From a virus, in the IMG/VR virus record IMGVR_UViG_3300018868_000055, positions 1 through 20,798 of that record: a stretch of DNA of 20,798 nt. One strand, 5' to 3'. The position numbers and the translations under genes are program-made. The notes under the pieces are model-generated. The model was not told where the DNA came from and did not search any database. It was given only the letters and a program-made list of their open reading frames with translations. This document shows positions 7,614-14,644 of the stretch, piece after piece. Every line of letters begins with the position of its first letter. The stretch's first letter is position 1.

Positions 7614-8549
7614 ATGTCGCACGGATATACAGAAGACGAATTGAAATTCCTCACAGCAGAGGAAATTGCTGCACTCGACGACGACGCTGGCGATGACGTT
7701 GATGTCGCCAAAGGCAATGCTGATGGTGATGACGACAAAAACGACACCAATGATGATGCAGACAAGGGCGCAGCCACGGCTGAAAAGAAGCCTGAAGATG
7801 AACCCAAGCCAGATGCCAAGGTAGAAGATACCGCAAAGCCTGAAGCTGATGACAAGCAAGAGTCAATTCCTGCTGACCGCACAAAGCCGCTCTACAAGTC
7901 TGATGCTGAAATAGCAGATTCAAAAGCCAAGCGCGAAGAACTCACAGGCGAAAAAGCCACCGCCCTGGCAAAATTGATTGAAGGTGAAATCACTGCCGCT
8001 GAATATTCGGCCATTGATACCAGGGTACAAGGCGAAATTAGCAAGCTGGATCGCGCTGAAACGAAGGCGGAAACAAAAGCTGAAGTCGCTGCCGAAATGA
8101 CGCAACAGCAGTTGCACCGTGAGTGGGATCGTGAAGTCATTGCCTTGACCAAACAAGCGAAAGTGGAAGGTATTGACTATTCTGACGAGAAACTTGGTAA
8201 GGAATTTGACACCTTGGTGCGAGTTTTTGGGCAGGAGGCGATAGCCAATGGCATGCCGGACGATAACCTGGTCGCGTCCAAGTGGGCTTTGGCTCAAGCG
8301 CATAGCACCATGAAAATGCGTCATGGTATTGCCGCTCAGGCACAGCCTGCAGCAGCGCCGGCAGAGCCGCAAAGCAAGAACGAGCCACGTCACAACGTCA
8401 AAACACTGGGCGCGCTGCCAGTGGCTGACTCGCAGAAGGTCGATAACGATCCGATCGCACGTTTTGCCACGCTGGAAGGCGAAGACCTGGAACGCGCAAT
8501 CGCCAAGATGTCGCCTGACGAAATCGAACGCATGCTGGCAGGAACATAA
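7614..8549 (+). CDS. Capsid scaffolding protein
   Basis: This 311-residue protein lies between portal and major capsid, the normal place for a scaffold. It opens with YTEDELKFLTAEEIAALDDD and then a very acidic Asp/Lys/Glu/Pro stretch (to about residue 85). Long charged helices with coiled-coil character follow (about 95-220), then an Ala/Pro linker. It ends in a short helix (ATLEGEDLERAIAKMSPDEI) that may contact coat protein. This composition and order fit scaffolds of P22-like and related phages, which guide coat assembly and then leave the prohead. The ribosome site is AGGAG at 7599-7603, held in a hairpin loop. The CsrA-like gene starts 2 bases after the stop, so both should be translated from the same message. 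Confidence 0.85.
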   Translation: MSHGYTEDELKFLTAEEIAALDDDAGDDVDVAKGNADGDDDKNDTNDDADKGAATAEKKPEDEPKPDAKVEDTAKPEADDKQESIPADRTKPLYKSDAEIADSKAKREELTGEKATALAKLIEGEITAAEYSAIDTRVQGEISKLDRAETKAETKAEVAAEMTQQQLHREWDREVIALTKQAKVEGIDYSDEKLGKEFDTLVRVFGQEAIANGMPDDNLVASKWALAQAHSTMKMRHGIAAQAQPAAAPAEPQSKNEPRHNVKTLGALPVADSQKVDNDPIARFATLEGEDLERAIAKMSPDEIERMLAGT

Positions 8550-8551
8550 GT

Positions 8552-8734
8552 ATGACCCAGCAGCACGGCATGTCCGTGGACGTTAAAGTCGGCCAAGCCA
8601 TTGATATCGACAACGGCAGAATACGCATCGTTGTCGAGCATAAAGAAGGAAAGCGAGCCCGGTTACGTATTGTTGCTGACAAGAGCATAATCGTGACTAG
8701 GCCGCAAGAGATTGCGACTAACAAAATCGCATAA
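8552..8734 (+). CDS. CsrA/RsmA-like small protein
   Basis: The 60-residue product (start ATG 8552 with AGGA about 9 bases upstream; ATG 8570 is possible) has the length and pattern of CsrA. Residues 13-54 read VGQAIDIDNGRIRIVV..., GKRARLRIVADKSIIV and TRPQEI. Compare CsrA: VGE.i.Igd.i.v.V...g..vriGv.APk.v.VhReEi. Arg50 falls where CsrA has its RNA-binding Arg44, and the five-strand plus short-helix layout fits. The N-terminal RNA-binding pair of CsrA (Leu4, Arg6) is not kept (SVDVK here), and there are two extra residues in the middle. It is therefore a divergent member, or a lookalike. CsrA proteins are dimers that bind GGA in hairpin loops and control translation. Its place between scaffold and capsid, next to two AGGA hairpins, suggests local control of those genes. 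The gene is certain; the family is probable. Confidence 0.6.
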   Translation: MTQQHGMSVDVKVGQAIDIDNGRIRIVVEHKEGKRARLRIVADKSIIVTRPQEIATNKIA

Positions 8735-8735
8735 G

Positions 8736-8804
8736 TAACCAGGGGTAGCCTGGGTTAAATGATTGACACGCAGGAGTGTGTCGTAATTTTCCATGAAAGG
8801 AAAA
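8736..8804 (+). promoter_or_regulatory. Structured leader of the capsid gene: three tandem hairpins
   Basis: Three stem-loops fill the gap before the capsid ATG. H1 (8736-8757) pairs TAACCAGG with CCTGGGTTA, with one bulged G. H2 (8765-8782) pairs GACACGC with GTGTGTC, 7 bp with one G-U, around the tetraloop AGGA (8772-8775). H3 (8787-8804) pairs TTTTCC with GGAAAA around ATGAAA, and buries part of the Shine-Dalgarno AAAGGA (8796-8801). A TTGACA at 8763-8768 could also be a -35 box, but only TAATTT at a short 15-base spacing follows. The pairings are directly visible; a role in translation control by the adjacent CsrA-like protein is inferred. Confidence 0.5.
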
Positions 8805-8806
8805 CT

Positions 8807-9937
8807 ATGTCACGCACTTCTATTCTGCCTTCCGATCCGGCGGCAGTGAAAGTATGGTCTGCAAAGATCGCAGTTGAAGCTCAGAAGAAATCCTTCTGGA
8901 CAAAAATGACAGGTGGCGAAGATGCTGCCATGCCTGTTGTCATCAAGTCAGACCTCGAATCTGGTCCTGGTGATGAAGTCACTACCACTCTGATCGCCAA
9001 GTTGCGCGGCAAGCCTATCGAGGGCGACGAAAAAGGCGAAGGTCGTGAGCAAAGACTGTCTCACTATACGCATAAAATGCGTATCGATAAGAGCCGGCAG
9101 TTGGTCAACGTCGGCGATGTTATGTCACAAAAACGTGTTCGCCAGGATATCGCCAAGCAAGCGCGTGCCCGTCTGTCGGACTACATGGCTGAAGTTCAAG
9201 ATGAACTGATTCATATGTATGCCTGCGGTGCGCGCGGCGTGGGTGACGAAATTCAGCATTATCCAAATAACTGGACAGGTTTCCCCAATCCTTTGACAGT
9301 GCCAGATGCAGCCCATCTGCAAGTCGGTGATGGTCTGACAAAAGCCACTTTGGTAGATGGTGGCGCAACTTCCAAAATGAGCACAGCGGTGATTGACCGT
9401 GCCCTTGTTCGTGCCTCGAAAATGTTTTCCCTCGAAGGCAAGAAAGGCGCTCGCATGGAGCCGGTCAGCGTGGAAACGCCAAACAGCGGTTCCGATAAGT
9501 GCTTTGTGCTCTTGACCTCTCCAGAATCAATGTATGACTTGCGTCGTGAAGTTGGTGACGCAGGCTGGTTGACGCTGGAAAAAGCAAAGGCGGCTGCAGT
9601 TGGTGCGAAGTCCCCCATCTTCCAGGGTGGTGATGCCTACTATAACGGCGCATTGGTGACGAAGCATGAAACCTGCGTGAAATTCAACGATTACGGTGCC
9701 GGTGGCAATGTCAACGCCGTTCGAAATTTGTTCCTGGGTGCCCATGCAGTGGCCGTTGCACATGGCATGAAGGGGCAAAAAGGTAATGTTCGCTATGAGC
9801 TGTCTGAATCATCTGTGGATCATGGCGAAGAAAGCGTGATCGTTGTTCGCATGATCGCTGGCTTTGACAAGACCCGCTACAACAACATGGATTTCGGTGT
9901 GCAGTCCATCGACACCGCTTACACAACCATCGACTAA
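8807..9937 (+). CDS. Major capsid protein, N4-gp56 family
   Basis: I start it at ATG 8807, with AAAGGA 5 bases upstream, rather than at ATG 8759, whose extra 16 residues (MIDTQECVVIF...) run through the hairpin leader. The product has 376 residues. It begins SRTSILPSDPAAVKVWSAKI and has FWTKMTGGEDAAMPV (30-44), followed by IAKLRGKPIEGD, MRIDKSRQLVNVGDVMSQKR and a later EESVIVVRMIAGFDKTRYN. This is the pattern of the N4-gp56-type HK97-fold capsid proteins. It will be the most abundant virion protein. The leader and the following intergenic region carry perfect hairpins that could control or stabilise its message. Confidence 0.9.
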   Translation: MSRTSILPSDPAAVKVWSAKIAVEAQKKSFWTKMTGGEDAAMPVVIKSDLESGPGDEVTTTLIAKLRGKPIEGDEKGEGREQRLSHYTHKMRIDKSRQLVNVGDVMSQKRVRQDIAKQARARLSDYMAEVQDELIHMYACGARGVGDEIQHYPNNWTGFPNPLTVPDAAHLQVGDGLTKATLVDGGATSKMSTAVIDRALVRASKMFSLEGKKGARMEPVSVETPNSGSDKCFVLLTSPESMYDLRREVGDAGWLTLEKAKAAAVGAKSPIFQGGDAYYNGALVTKHETCVKFNDYGAGGNVNAVRNLFLGAHAVAVAHGMKGQKGNVRYELSESSVDHGEESVIVVRMIAGFDKTRYNNMDFGVQSIDTAYTTID

Positions 9938-9956
9938 TCACATTTATCTGCACCTC

Positions 9957-9978
9957 GTTCGGGTACTCAATCCCGAAC
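9957..9978 (+). promoter_or_regulatory. GC-rich hairpin after the capsid gene
   Basis: GTTCGGG (9957-9963) and CCCGAAC (9972-9978) form a perfect 7-bp stem with loop TACTCAAT, 19 bases after the capsid stop. No run of T follows, so it does not look like a strong intrinsic terminator. It more likely protects or separates the capsid message from the downstream genes, or acts as a weak attenuator. Confidence 0.45.
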
Positions 9979-10009
9979 AGGTTTGGAAACTCACGTTCTG
10001 AGGAAAATC

Positions 10010-10477
10010 ATGTCTCTGAAACAATCCATTCAAATCGCGAACAATTATCCGGCGATTAACGCCAGTGGTTATGAACCCATCGTTATCTTTGGGGACTACA
10101 TCACCGTTGCCGGTCTGGCTGCCAATGACGTTATCGAAATGACGATTTTGCCATGCGGATACGTGGTAACTGGCCTGAAACTCACTTGCGACGACCTCGA
10201 CACTGGCGCTGCCATCACATTGGACTGCGGTCTGGTAAGTGGTAAAGCCGGCCTGGTCGACAATGCGCGCACATGCGGCAATGAAGCATTTGCTGCCAGT
10301 ACCATCGGCCAGACCGGTGGCATACAGGCGGAAAACAAAGTTTCGCTCCTGAATGCCGCGCCAAGTGCTGTTGAGCAAAGCTTAGGTCTGAAAATAGGTG
10401 TTGCTGCTGCTGGCCTGGTGGTCGGCGCGAAAATCCGTCTGACGGTCTTCGCACGTCCTGCATTGCACGGTGCATAA
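10010..10477 (+). CDS. Probable head (decoration-type) protein
   Basis: The start chosen is ATG 10010 with GAGGA about 6 bases upstream; an in-frame start at 9983 would add nine unlikely residues. The 155-residue product is beta-rich, with short hydrophobic strands alternating with Gly and Asn (YEPIVIFGDYITVAGLAAND, GYVVTGLKLTCDDLD, GAKIRLTVFARP). It has no TM or signal. A small beta protein directly after the capsid gene is the usual place for a head decoration or stabilising protein, but I do not recognise the sequence, so the role rests on position and composition. Confidence 0.75.
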   Translation: MSLKQSIQIANNYPAINASGYEPIVIFGDYITVAGLAANDVIEMTILPCGYVVTGLKLTCDDLDTGAAITLDCGLVSGKAGLVDNARTCGNEAFAASTIGQTGGIQAENKVSLLNAAPSAVEQSLGLKIGVAAAGLVVGAKIRLTVFARPALHGA

Positions 10478-10545
10478 ACAAGGGTAGGAAAAGCGAACGC
10501 AAGAGTGTTCTGCCTGGGGCCTTAACTCTCACTGCAGAAAAAACA

Positions 10546-10854
10546 GTGGATTCAAAAGCCCCAGGCACTAATGCACTGAAATCTATTGCTGAACAGGCAG
10601 GTTTGACCAATGTTGTGCAAGCCCTGAAAGCCATTGCCGTAGCAAAAGCGACCACTGAAGCACAAGCAACTACTGAAATAGAAGAAAGCCCGGTAGTGCC
10701 GCGCCCGAGGTCTGTTGATGCCATGAGCCATGTGCAGCTTAAGGAATATGCCGCTGAAATTGGCATCCAACAGCGTGATATTGATGGCCTGACCGAAGAC
10801 AGATTGCGGCAGAACTGTAAAGCACGCATTTTCACGTCAATGGAAGACGAATGA
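10546..10854 (+). CDS. Small phage protein with SAP/HeH-like tail
   Basis: The minimum call starts at GTG 10546 (102 residues). The frame is open upstream to about 10477 with protein-like sequence (SVLPGALTLTAEKT) but no ATG/GTG/TTG, so the true start is unsure. It may be a rare codon such as CTG 10510. GTG 10546 has no Shine-Dalgarno and lies in a CACTG/CAGTG hairpin (10530-10548). The first half is Ala/Thr-rich. The end (MSHVQLKEYAAEIGI...LTEDRLRQNCK) resembles a small helix-extended-helix module of the HeH/SAP kind. Its ATGA overlap with the next gene couples it to head-tail genes. Its function is unknown. Confidence 0.65.
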   Translation: MDSKAPGTNALKSIAEQAGLTNVVQALKAIAVAKATTEAQATTEIEESPVVPRPRSVDAMSHVQLKEYAAEIGIQQRDIDGLTEDRLRQNCKARIFTSMEDE

Positions 10855-11501
10855 TATTGGCATCCGCACTCATTCGACAGGCCCAGGGTATCGCTCAGGA
10901 TCTGTCTACATACCGCTGGACCACTGCTGAGTGGTTGGACTATCTGAATGATGCACAAATTCAGATTGTTCAGCTACGGCCAGACATGAGTGTGGCAAAT
11001 AGAAGTGTGGCTCTAACACCTGGCTGGAAGCAGGCAATACCTGCGGATGGCCTGAGATTACTCGCAGTCGAGGCTAATACATCAGGCAGAGCGATCAAAT
11101 TGATCAGTACAGAAAAACTCAATGCATTCGCTCCCGCGTGGCGCGTAGAGAAACAAGCAGATGTCATCAAGCATTACATGGTTGACCAGCGCGACCCGAC
11201 CCGATTCAGCGTCTACCCGCCGGCAAGCAGCAAAGCCAGTGTTGAATGCCTATTTTCTGTCATGCCGACCAGGTGCGATACAGAAAATTCACCGATATTT
11301 GCAGACATCGTAACAAATCAGATCCTGGACTGGATGTTGTTCCGTGCCTATTCCAAGGACGACGAATTTGCAGACGTGGCTGAGAAGCGCAGCTTTTATC
11401 AAAACAGTTTCCTGACAGCGCTGGGTGCCAAGACGCAAACTGATCTGGCATTTGATGCCACGAAGTCGCAGCCAGCCTTGATCAAGCCAGGGGTGAGATA
11501 G
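10851..11501 (+). CDS. DUF6682-type head-tail connector protein
   Basis: This 216-residue protein begins ILASALIRQAQGIAQDLS and has RWTTAEWLDYLNDAQ, ending with an FADVAEKRSFYQNSFLTALG helix. This order fits the DUF6682 family seen in the head-tail region of many podoviruses. In the middle are beta strands (RFSVYPPASSKASVECLFSV). Proteins in this position sit under the portal as an adaptor ring. It starts in an ATGA overlap with the upstream gene and ends 2 bases before the next, so the three adaptor-region genes form one translational block. The family call is from memory of the pattern; the adaptor role is inference from family context. Confidence 0.75.
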   Translation: MILASALIRQAQGIAQDLSTYRWTTAEWLDYLNDAQIQIVQLRPDMSVANRSVALTPGWKQAIPADGLRLLAVEANTSGRAIKLISTEKLNAFAPAWRVEKQADVIKHYMVDQRDPTRFSVYPPASSKASVECLFSVMPTRCDTENSPIFADIVTNQILDWMLFRAYSKDDEFADVAEKRSFYQNSFLTALGAKTQTDLAFDATKSQPALIKPGVR

Positions 11502-11503
11502 CC

Positions 11504-12130
11504 ATGCAGACATGGGAAAGCCTTTACCGCGACGTTTCACCCTACGTATCAGGCTGCTCTGAACTGGAGCTGGATCATGCACTTTTACGAGCTGCACAGC
11601 ATTTTTTCAGCCGTACTCGTGTGTGGACACTGTGGCTCGATGAAATCAACACGTCTGCCGGCCTTATGGAATATGACTTGAATCTTGAATCGAAGTCTGA
11701 GCTGGTGCGGATTGAGCGTGCAACGTTGAACGCACAACGTTTAACCATTCAAGCTGAAGGCCAATTACCTGACAACTGGCGTGAGTACCCTAACCAGGCG
11801 GGTGTTTGCCAGAGCATTCATACAACTGATCGCAAAACGGTCGTCTTGCTGCCACCGCCAGGTGACGGTTTGTTGCTGCAAATTCAGGCTTGTCTCAAAC
11901 CAAGCAACAACGCAGTGGGTATTGAAAACCGGTTCTATGACCAATACGCGCTGGCGATAGCGACAGGTGCCAAATCGATGCTGATGCTTCAGCCGGGCAT
12001 GCCGTTTTCAAACCCAAGCGAAGGATTGCGTCTCGAAAGCGAGTTCAACGGAAAGATGGCGGCGATATCGATACAGAACGCACGGGGATTTTCTTCACAT
12101 AGGCCGCGTCAGCGTGGCCGCTACTTTTAA
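11504..12130 (+). CDS. Probable head-tail adaptor / minor virion protein
   Basis: This 208-residue protein begins QTWESLYRDVSPYVSGCSEL and has LDHALLRAAQHFFSRTRVW. This first part reads like connector proteins that open with a short helical bundle. A beta-rich middle (TVVLLPPPGDGLLLQIQACL) follows. The end is helical (YDQYALAIATGAKSMLMLQP) with a basic tail (SSHRPRQRGRYF). Together with the upstream DUF6682-type protein it probably builds the short neck between portal and nozzle. It has no firm family name in my memory. The start is ATG 11504, just 2 bases past the previous stop. Confidence 0.7.
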   Translation: MQTWESLYRDVSPYVSGCSELELDHALLRAAQHFFSRTRVWTLWLDEINTSAGLMEYDLNLESKSELVRIERATLNAQRLTIQAEGQLPDNWREYPNQAGVCQSIHTTDRKTVVLLPPPGDGLLLQIQACLKPSNNAVGIENRFYDQYALAIATGAKSMLMLQPGMPFSNPSEGLRLESEFNGKMAAISIQNARGFSSHRPRQRGRYF

Positions 12131-12143
12131 CAACGGGGGCACA

Positions 12144-12533
12144 ATGCCAGCATCAAATTATTTAAAAGGTAAGGTCATCGACGGGACCGTCCGCGGCATA
12201 AGCTTTGCCGCTCCAGCCACTGTGTATGTATCACTGCATACGGCTGATCCAACTGCCAATGCCACGCCAGCAACTGAAATCTCAGCAGGGTGGTATGCGC
12301 GCCAGGCAACGGCTTTTGCCGCGCAGTCCACCGCAGGCCAGACAAGTAACTCGGGCACTGTCACTTATAACGGTGTCTCTGGCAGCCCGGTAACAGCAAC
12401 GAATTTCGCAGTGTGGGACGCTGCGACACTGGGCAACATGCTGTATTACGCGCCATTGTCCGCACCCAAGACGTTCGCTGTTACTGACGTTCCGACCTGG
12501 TTGCCAGGGACTTTGACAGTGACCGCGACCTAA
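12144..12533 (+). CDS. Tail-fibre-associated structural protein
   Basis: The start is ATG 12144 with GGGGG just upstream. An in-frame GTG 12114 would overlap the previous gene by 17 bases and is less likely. The 129-residue product starts ASNYLKGKVIDGTVRG and has TVYVSLHTADPT, GWYARQATAFAA, GTVTYNGVSGSPVTATNFAV and WLPGTLTVTAT. This order is typical of a family of small phage tail-fibre-type proteins (SLHTADP...YARQA). It is all beta and Ala/Thr-rich. It opens the fibre module and should sit near the base of the fibres. The detailed role is unknown. Confidence 0.75.
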   Translation: MPASNYLKGKVIDGTVRGISFAAPATVYVSLHTADPTANATPATEISAGWYARQATAFAAQSTAGQTSNSGTVTYNGVSGSPVTATNFAVWDAATLGNMLYYAPLSAPKTFAVTDVPTWLPGTLTVTAT

Positions 12534-12541
12534 GCAGAGTC

Positions 12542-13228
12542 ATGAACGGCCAGACGCTCAATGCCGCTGCCTTAAACAGCGTTGTTCCTTTAGCTCAGAG
12601 GGTATTTATACCGTCTTCCAGTGCGGGCATCGCATTTACGGTCTTTGAGCGCGCTTCTGTTTCCATGGCGGGTGCCACAGGTGTAACCATGGACGCAGTT
12701 GGTGATGTCGCGAAAGTAGCATTGCTGGCAGCTTCTTCAACGGGGATCGCTTTTACTGCAGCCGGTGAGTTGGCCGTAATGCGTCGGGTGGCAATTGACA
12801 ATATCTCAGCCGGAATCGCTTTTGGTTTGACTGGGCTGTTGAATGCCGATGCTTATATGCCAAATGCGTCGGTATCTATGGCAATGGGAGCGACTGGCAC
12901 GCTGACCAACTATGCACAAATGCAAGGCAATACTGGTATCGCGCTAGAAGGCGCAGCTCCTGCACCGGGAGCAATCCAGTATTTACAAGGTGATAGCACC
13001 ATTTTACTGAGTAGCGGTGGTGAATTGAGTTCGCTCAAACCCATTGCGCCATCTTCCACGGGTGTGGCATTCAGTTTGTCCGGGCAAGTAGGCAATCCTA
13101 TACGGCTTTCGGGTGTCGTAAGTATTGCTTTTTATCTCGACGGAACCCTGTCGATCAACCCCAATGCCCGCGATGCTGATGACAAGGTAGCCGTGCGTCC
13201 ATATCAAAACAGAACCGTATCGAGATAA
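12542..13228 (+). CDS. Repetitive beta-strand tail protein with GIAF repeats
   Basis: The N-terminus MNGQTLNAAALNS resembles the short 'NG..LN..PLN' start common in phage tail or baseplate proteins. The rest of this 228-residue protein is a degenerate repeat with core S-[AT]-G-[IV]-A-F followed by a strand and G-x-[LV]. The cores are at about residues 28, 67, 90, 131, 173 and 193. Spacing is 20-42 residues, so the repeats are not strictly periodic. A second repeated phrase is VSMA..GATG (40, 111). This suggests a stacked beta structure or trimeric shaft. The stop overlaps the next ATG by 1 base (TAATG). No enzyme motif is visible. Confidence 0.7.
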   Translation: MNGQTLNAAALNSVVPLAQRVFIPSSSAGIAFTVFERASVSMAGATGVTMDAVGDVAKVALLAASSTGIAFTAAGELAVMRRVAIDNISAGIAFGLTGLLNADAYMPNASVSMAMGATGTLTNYAQMQGNTGIALEGAAPAPGAIQYLQGDSTILLSSGGELSSLKPIAPSSTGVAFSLSGQVGNPIRLSGVVSIAFYLDGTLSINPNARDADDKVAVRPYQNRTVSR

Positions 13229-13749
13229 TGGCAATTTTAGAAAAATTCACTAAACAGCCGATTGAGGTGGAAATTTATGCCATCCAATTTGCGGCAGACA
13301 TGGCTGCCACGGACAGTATTACGTCGGGGCACCAGGTTGTCACGCATAACGGGAAGTCGAAAGGACTGATGGTCCTTTTTGCGCCCTACACGGCGACGGC
13401 GGCGGATGACCGCAAGACTTTGCGGACCAATTCTTCAGTCACGCTGCCAGCGGATGCAGCGGACGGATACACGCTGTATGTCGGGAATACCAATCAATCT
13501 GCAGCGATATCTGTAGGAGCGACAAACATACCGGCGCGTGGCTCTTCAATTCTGGTTCGCTCTGCCGGGAACTGGATCGTAGAGGCGAGTGCCACCGGCA
13601 TTATCGTGGCTGCTCCTGGCGACCAGCGGATACGGATCGTCTTCGTTGGCGGGCTGGATGGGAATAGCTACAAGGCGGAGCTCACCGCGATTACCAGCGA
13701 AGGCCGGACTATGCAAGACGAGCTGATCATCAAAGTAAGGGAATCTTGA
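13228..13749 (+). CDS. Fibre-tail adaptor protein with an inserted domain
   Basis: The first 42 residues (KFTKQPIEVEIYAIQFAADM, ...DSITSGHQVV) and the last 50 (GDQRIRIVFVGGLDGNSYKA, ELTAITSEGRTMQDELIIKV) match the two ends of the small 'phage fibre-tail adaptor' proteins. I recall these as about 100-120 residues. Here a beta-rich block of about 78 residues (43-120, with TLPADAADGYTLYVGNTNQS and RGSSILVRSAGNW) separates them, giving 173 residues. The inserted block resembles parts of phage head/tail fibre proteins that use SVTLPA...G..LYVGN phrases. The job is probably to join fibres to the tail. It overlaps the previous stop by 1 base and ends 1 base before the next gene. Confidence 0.7.
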   Translation: MAILEKFTKQPIEVEIYAIQFAADMAATDSITSGHQVVTHNGKSKGLMVLFAPYTATAADDRKTLRTNSSVTLPADAADGYTLYVGNTNQSAAISVGATNIPARGSSILVRSAGNWIVEASATGIIVAAPGDQRIRIVFVGGLDGNSYKAELTAITSEGRTMQDELIIKVRES

Positions 13750-13750
13750 T

Positions 13751-14644
13751 ATGCAATTATTCAGCAACAATGCTCAGTCGACCCTAGCAGTCGCCATCAC
13801 CAATGTGGCCACTAGCCTGACTGTCGCTAATGGAGAAGGCAGCCGCTTCCCCAACCCTACGGGAGGCGACTACTTTATAGCCACCCTGTATAAACTCAGC
13901 GGCATAACCGAATCGACCATCGAAATTGTCAAGTGCACGGCTAGGTCTGGCGATGTGTTGACGATCGTCCGTGCCCAGGAGGGCAGTGCAGCAGCCTCCT
14001 ATGCGAGCGGTGACAATATTGCCTTGCGTTTGACTGCGGGTGCAATGTCGACTGATTCGATTTCAGAAGGTGCAACCAATAAATATTTTTCGGCGGCAAG
14101 AGTATTGTCAGTAGTTTTGACTGGTTTGAATATCGCCACGAACCAGGCCGTTACTGCTGCCGATACGGTGTTGCAGGCCATCGGTTACTTGCAAAAGCAA
14201 ATCTCAGATGCTGTCACGAGCTTAGCAGGCAAGCAAAGCACCTTAGTGTCCGGCACAAGTATAAAGACGGTGAATAGCAATAGTTTGCTTGGTAGCGGTG
14301 ACGTTGCTGTTGGATATGCAAATATCCCTCAAAATAGCCAGAGCGCAGCATATACGCTGGTTTTGAACGACGCAAACAAGCACATTTTGCACCCCACATC
14401 TGACAACACCGCACGGACATTTACTATTCCAGCCAACAGCTCTGTGGCGTTTCCTATTGGTACGGCTCTTACTTTCGTCAATCAGGCTTCAGCGGGAGTT
14501 GTAACAATAGCGATTACCTCGGACGTAATGCGTATTGCAGGAGCAGGAACGACTGGCAGCCGGACTCTCGCAGCAAATGGTCTGGCGACTGCCCTGAAGA
14601 TAACTTCAACTGAATGGATTATATCGGGCGTGGGGTTGACATAA
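13751..14644 (+). CDS. Tail fibre protein
   Basis: This 297-residue protein begins MQLFSNNAQSTLAVAITNVA. It has a beta-rich N-terminal domain of about 100 residues with FPNPTGGDYFIATLYK and GDVLTIVRAQEGS, the pattern of the tail-attaching part of many fibres. A shaft-like region follows (ATNKYFSAARVLSVVLTGL), then the common fibre phrase LVSGTSIKTVNSNSLLGSGD (about 171-190). It closes with a C-terminal beta domain (GTALTFVNQASAGVVTIAIT). It probably trimerises. Its stop shares a base with the next ATG (TAATG), so the beta-propeller gene is translated from the same message and may be its receptor-binding partner. Confidence 0.85.
   Translation: MQLFSNNAQSTLAVAITNVATSLTVANGEGSRFPNPTGGDYFIATLYKLSGITESTIEIVKCTARSGDVLTIVRAQEGSAAASYASGDNIALRLTAGAMSTDSISEGATNKYFSAARVLSVVLTGLNIATNQAVTAADTVLQAIGYLQKQISDAVTSLAGKQSTLVSGTSIKTVNSNSLLGSGDVAVGYANIPQNSQSAAYTLVLNDANKHILHPTSDNTARTFTIPANSSVAFPIGTALTFVNQASAGVVTIAITSDVMRIAGAGTTGSRTLAANGLATALKITSTEWIISGVGLT

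Noticed and set aside
7308-7859. Long antisense frame of 183 codons
   Set aside because: It runs opposite to three genes with good starts and ribosome sites; its hydrophobic look comes from the acidic codons of the scaffold read backwards.
8763-8789. TTGACA plus TAATTT as a capsid promoter
   Set aside because: The spacing is 15 bases and the -10 is poor; the same bases are better explained by the hairpin with the AGGA loop. Not excluded.
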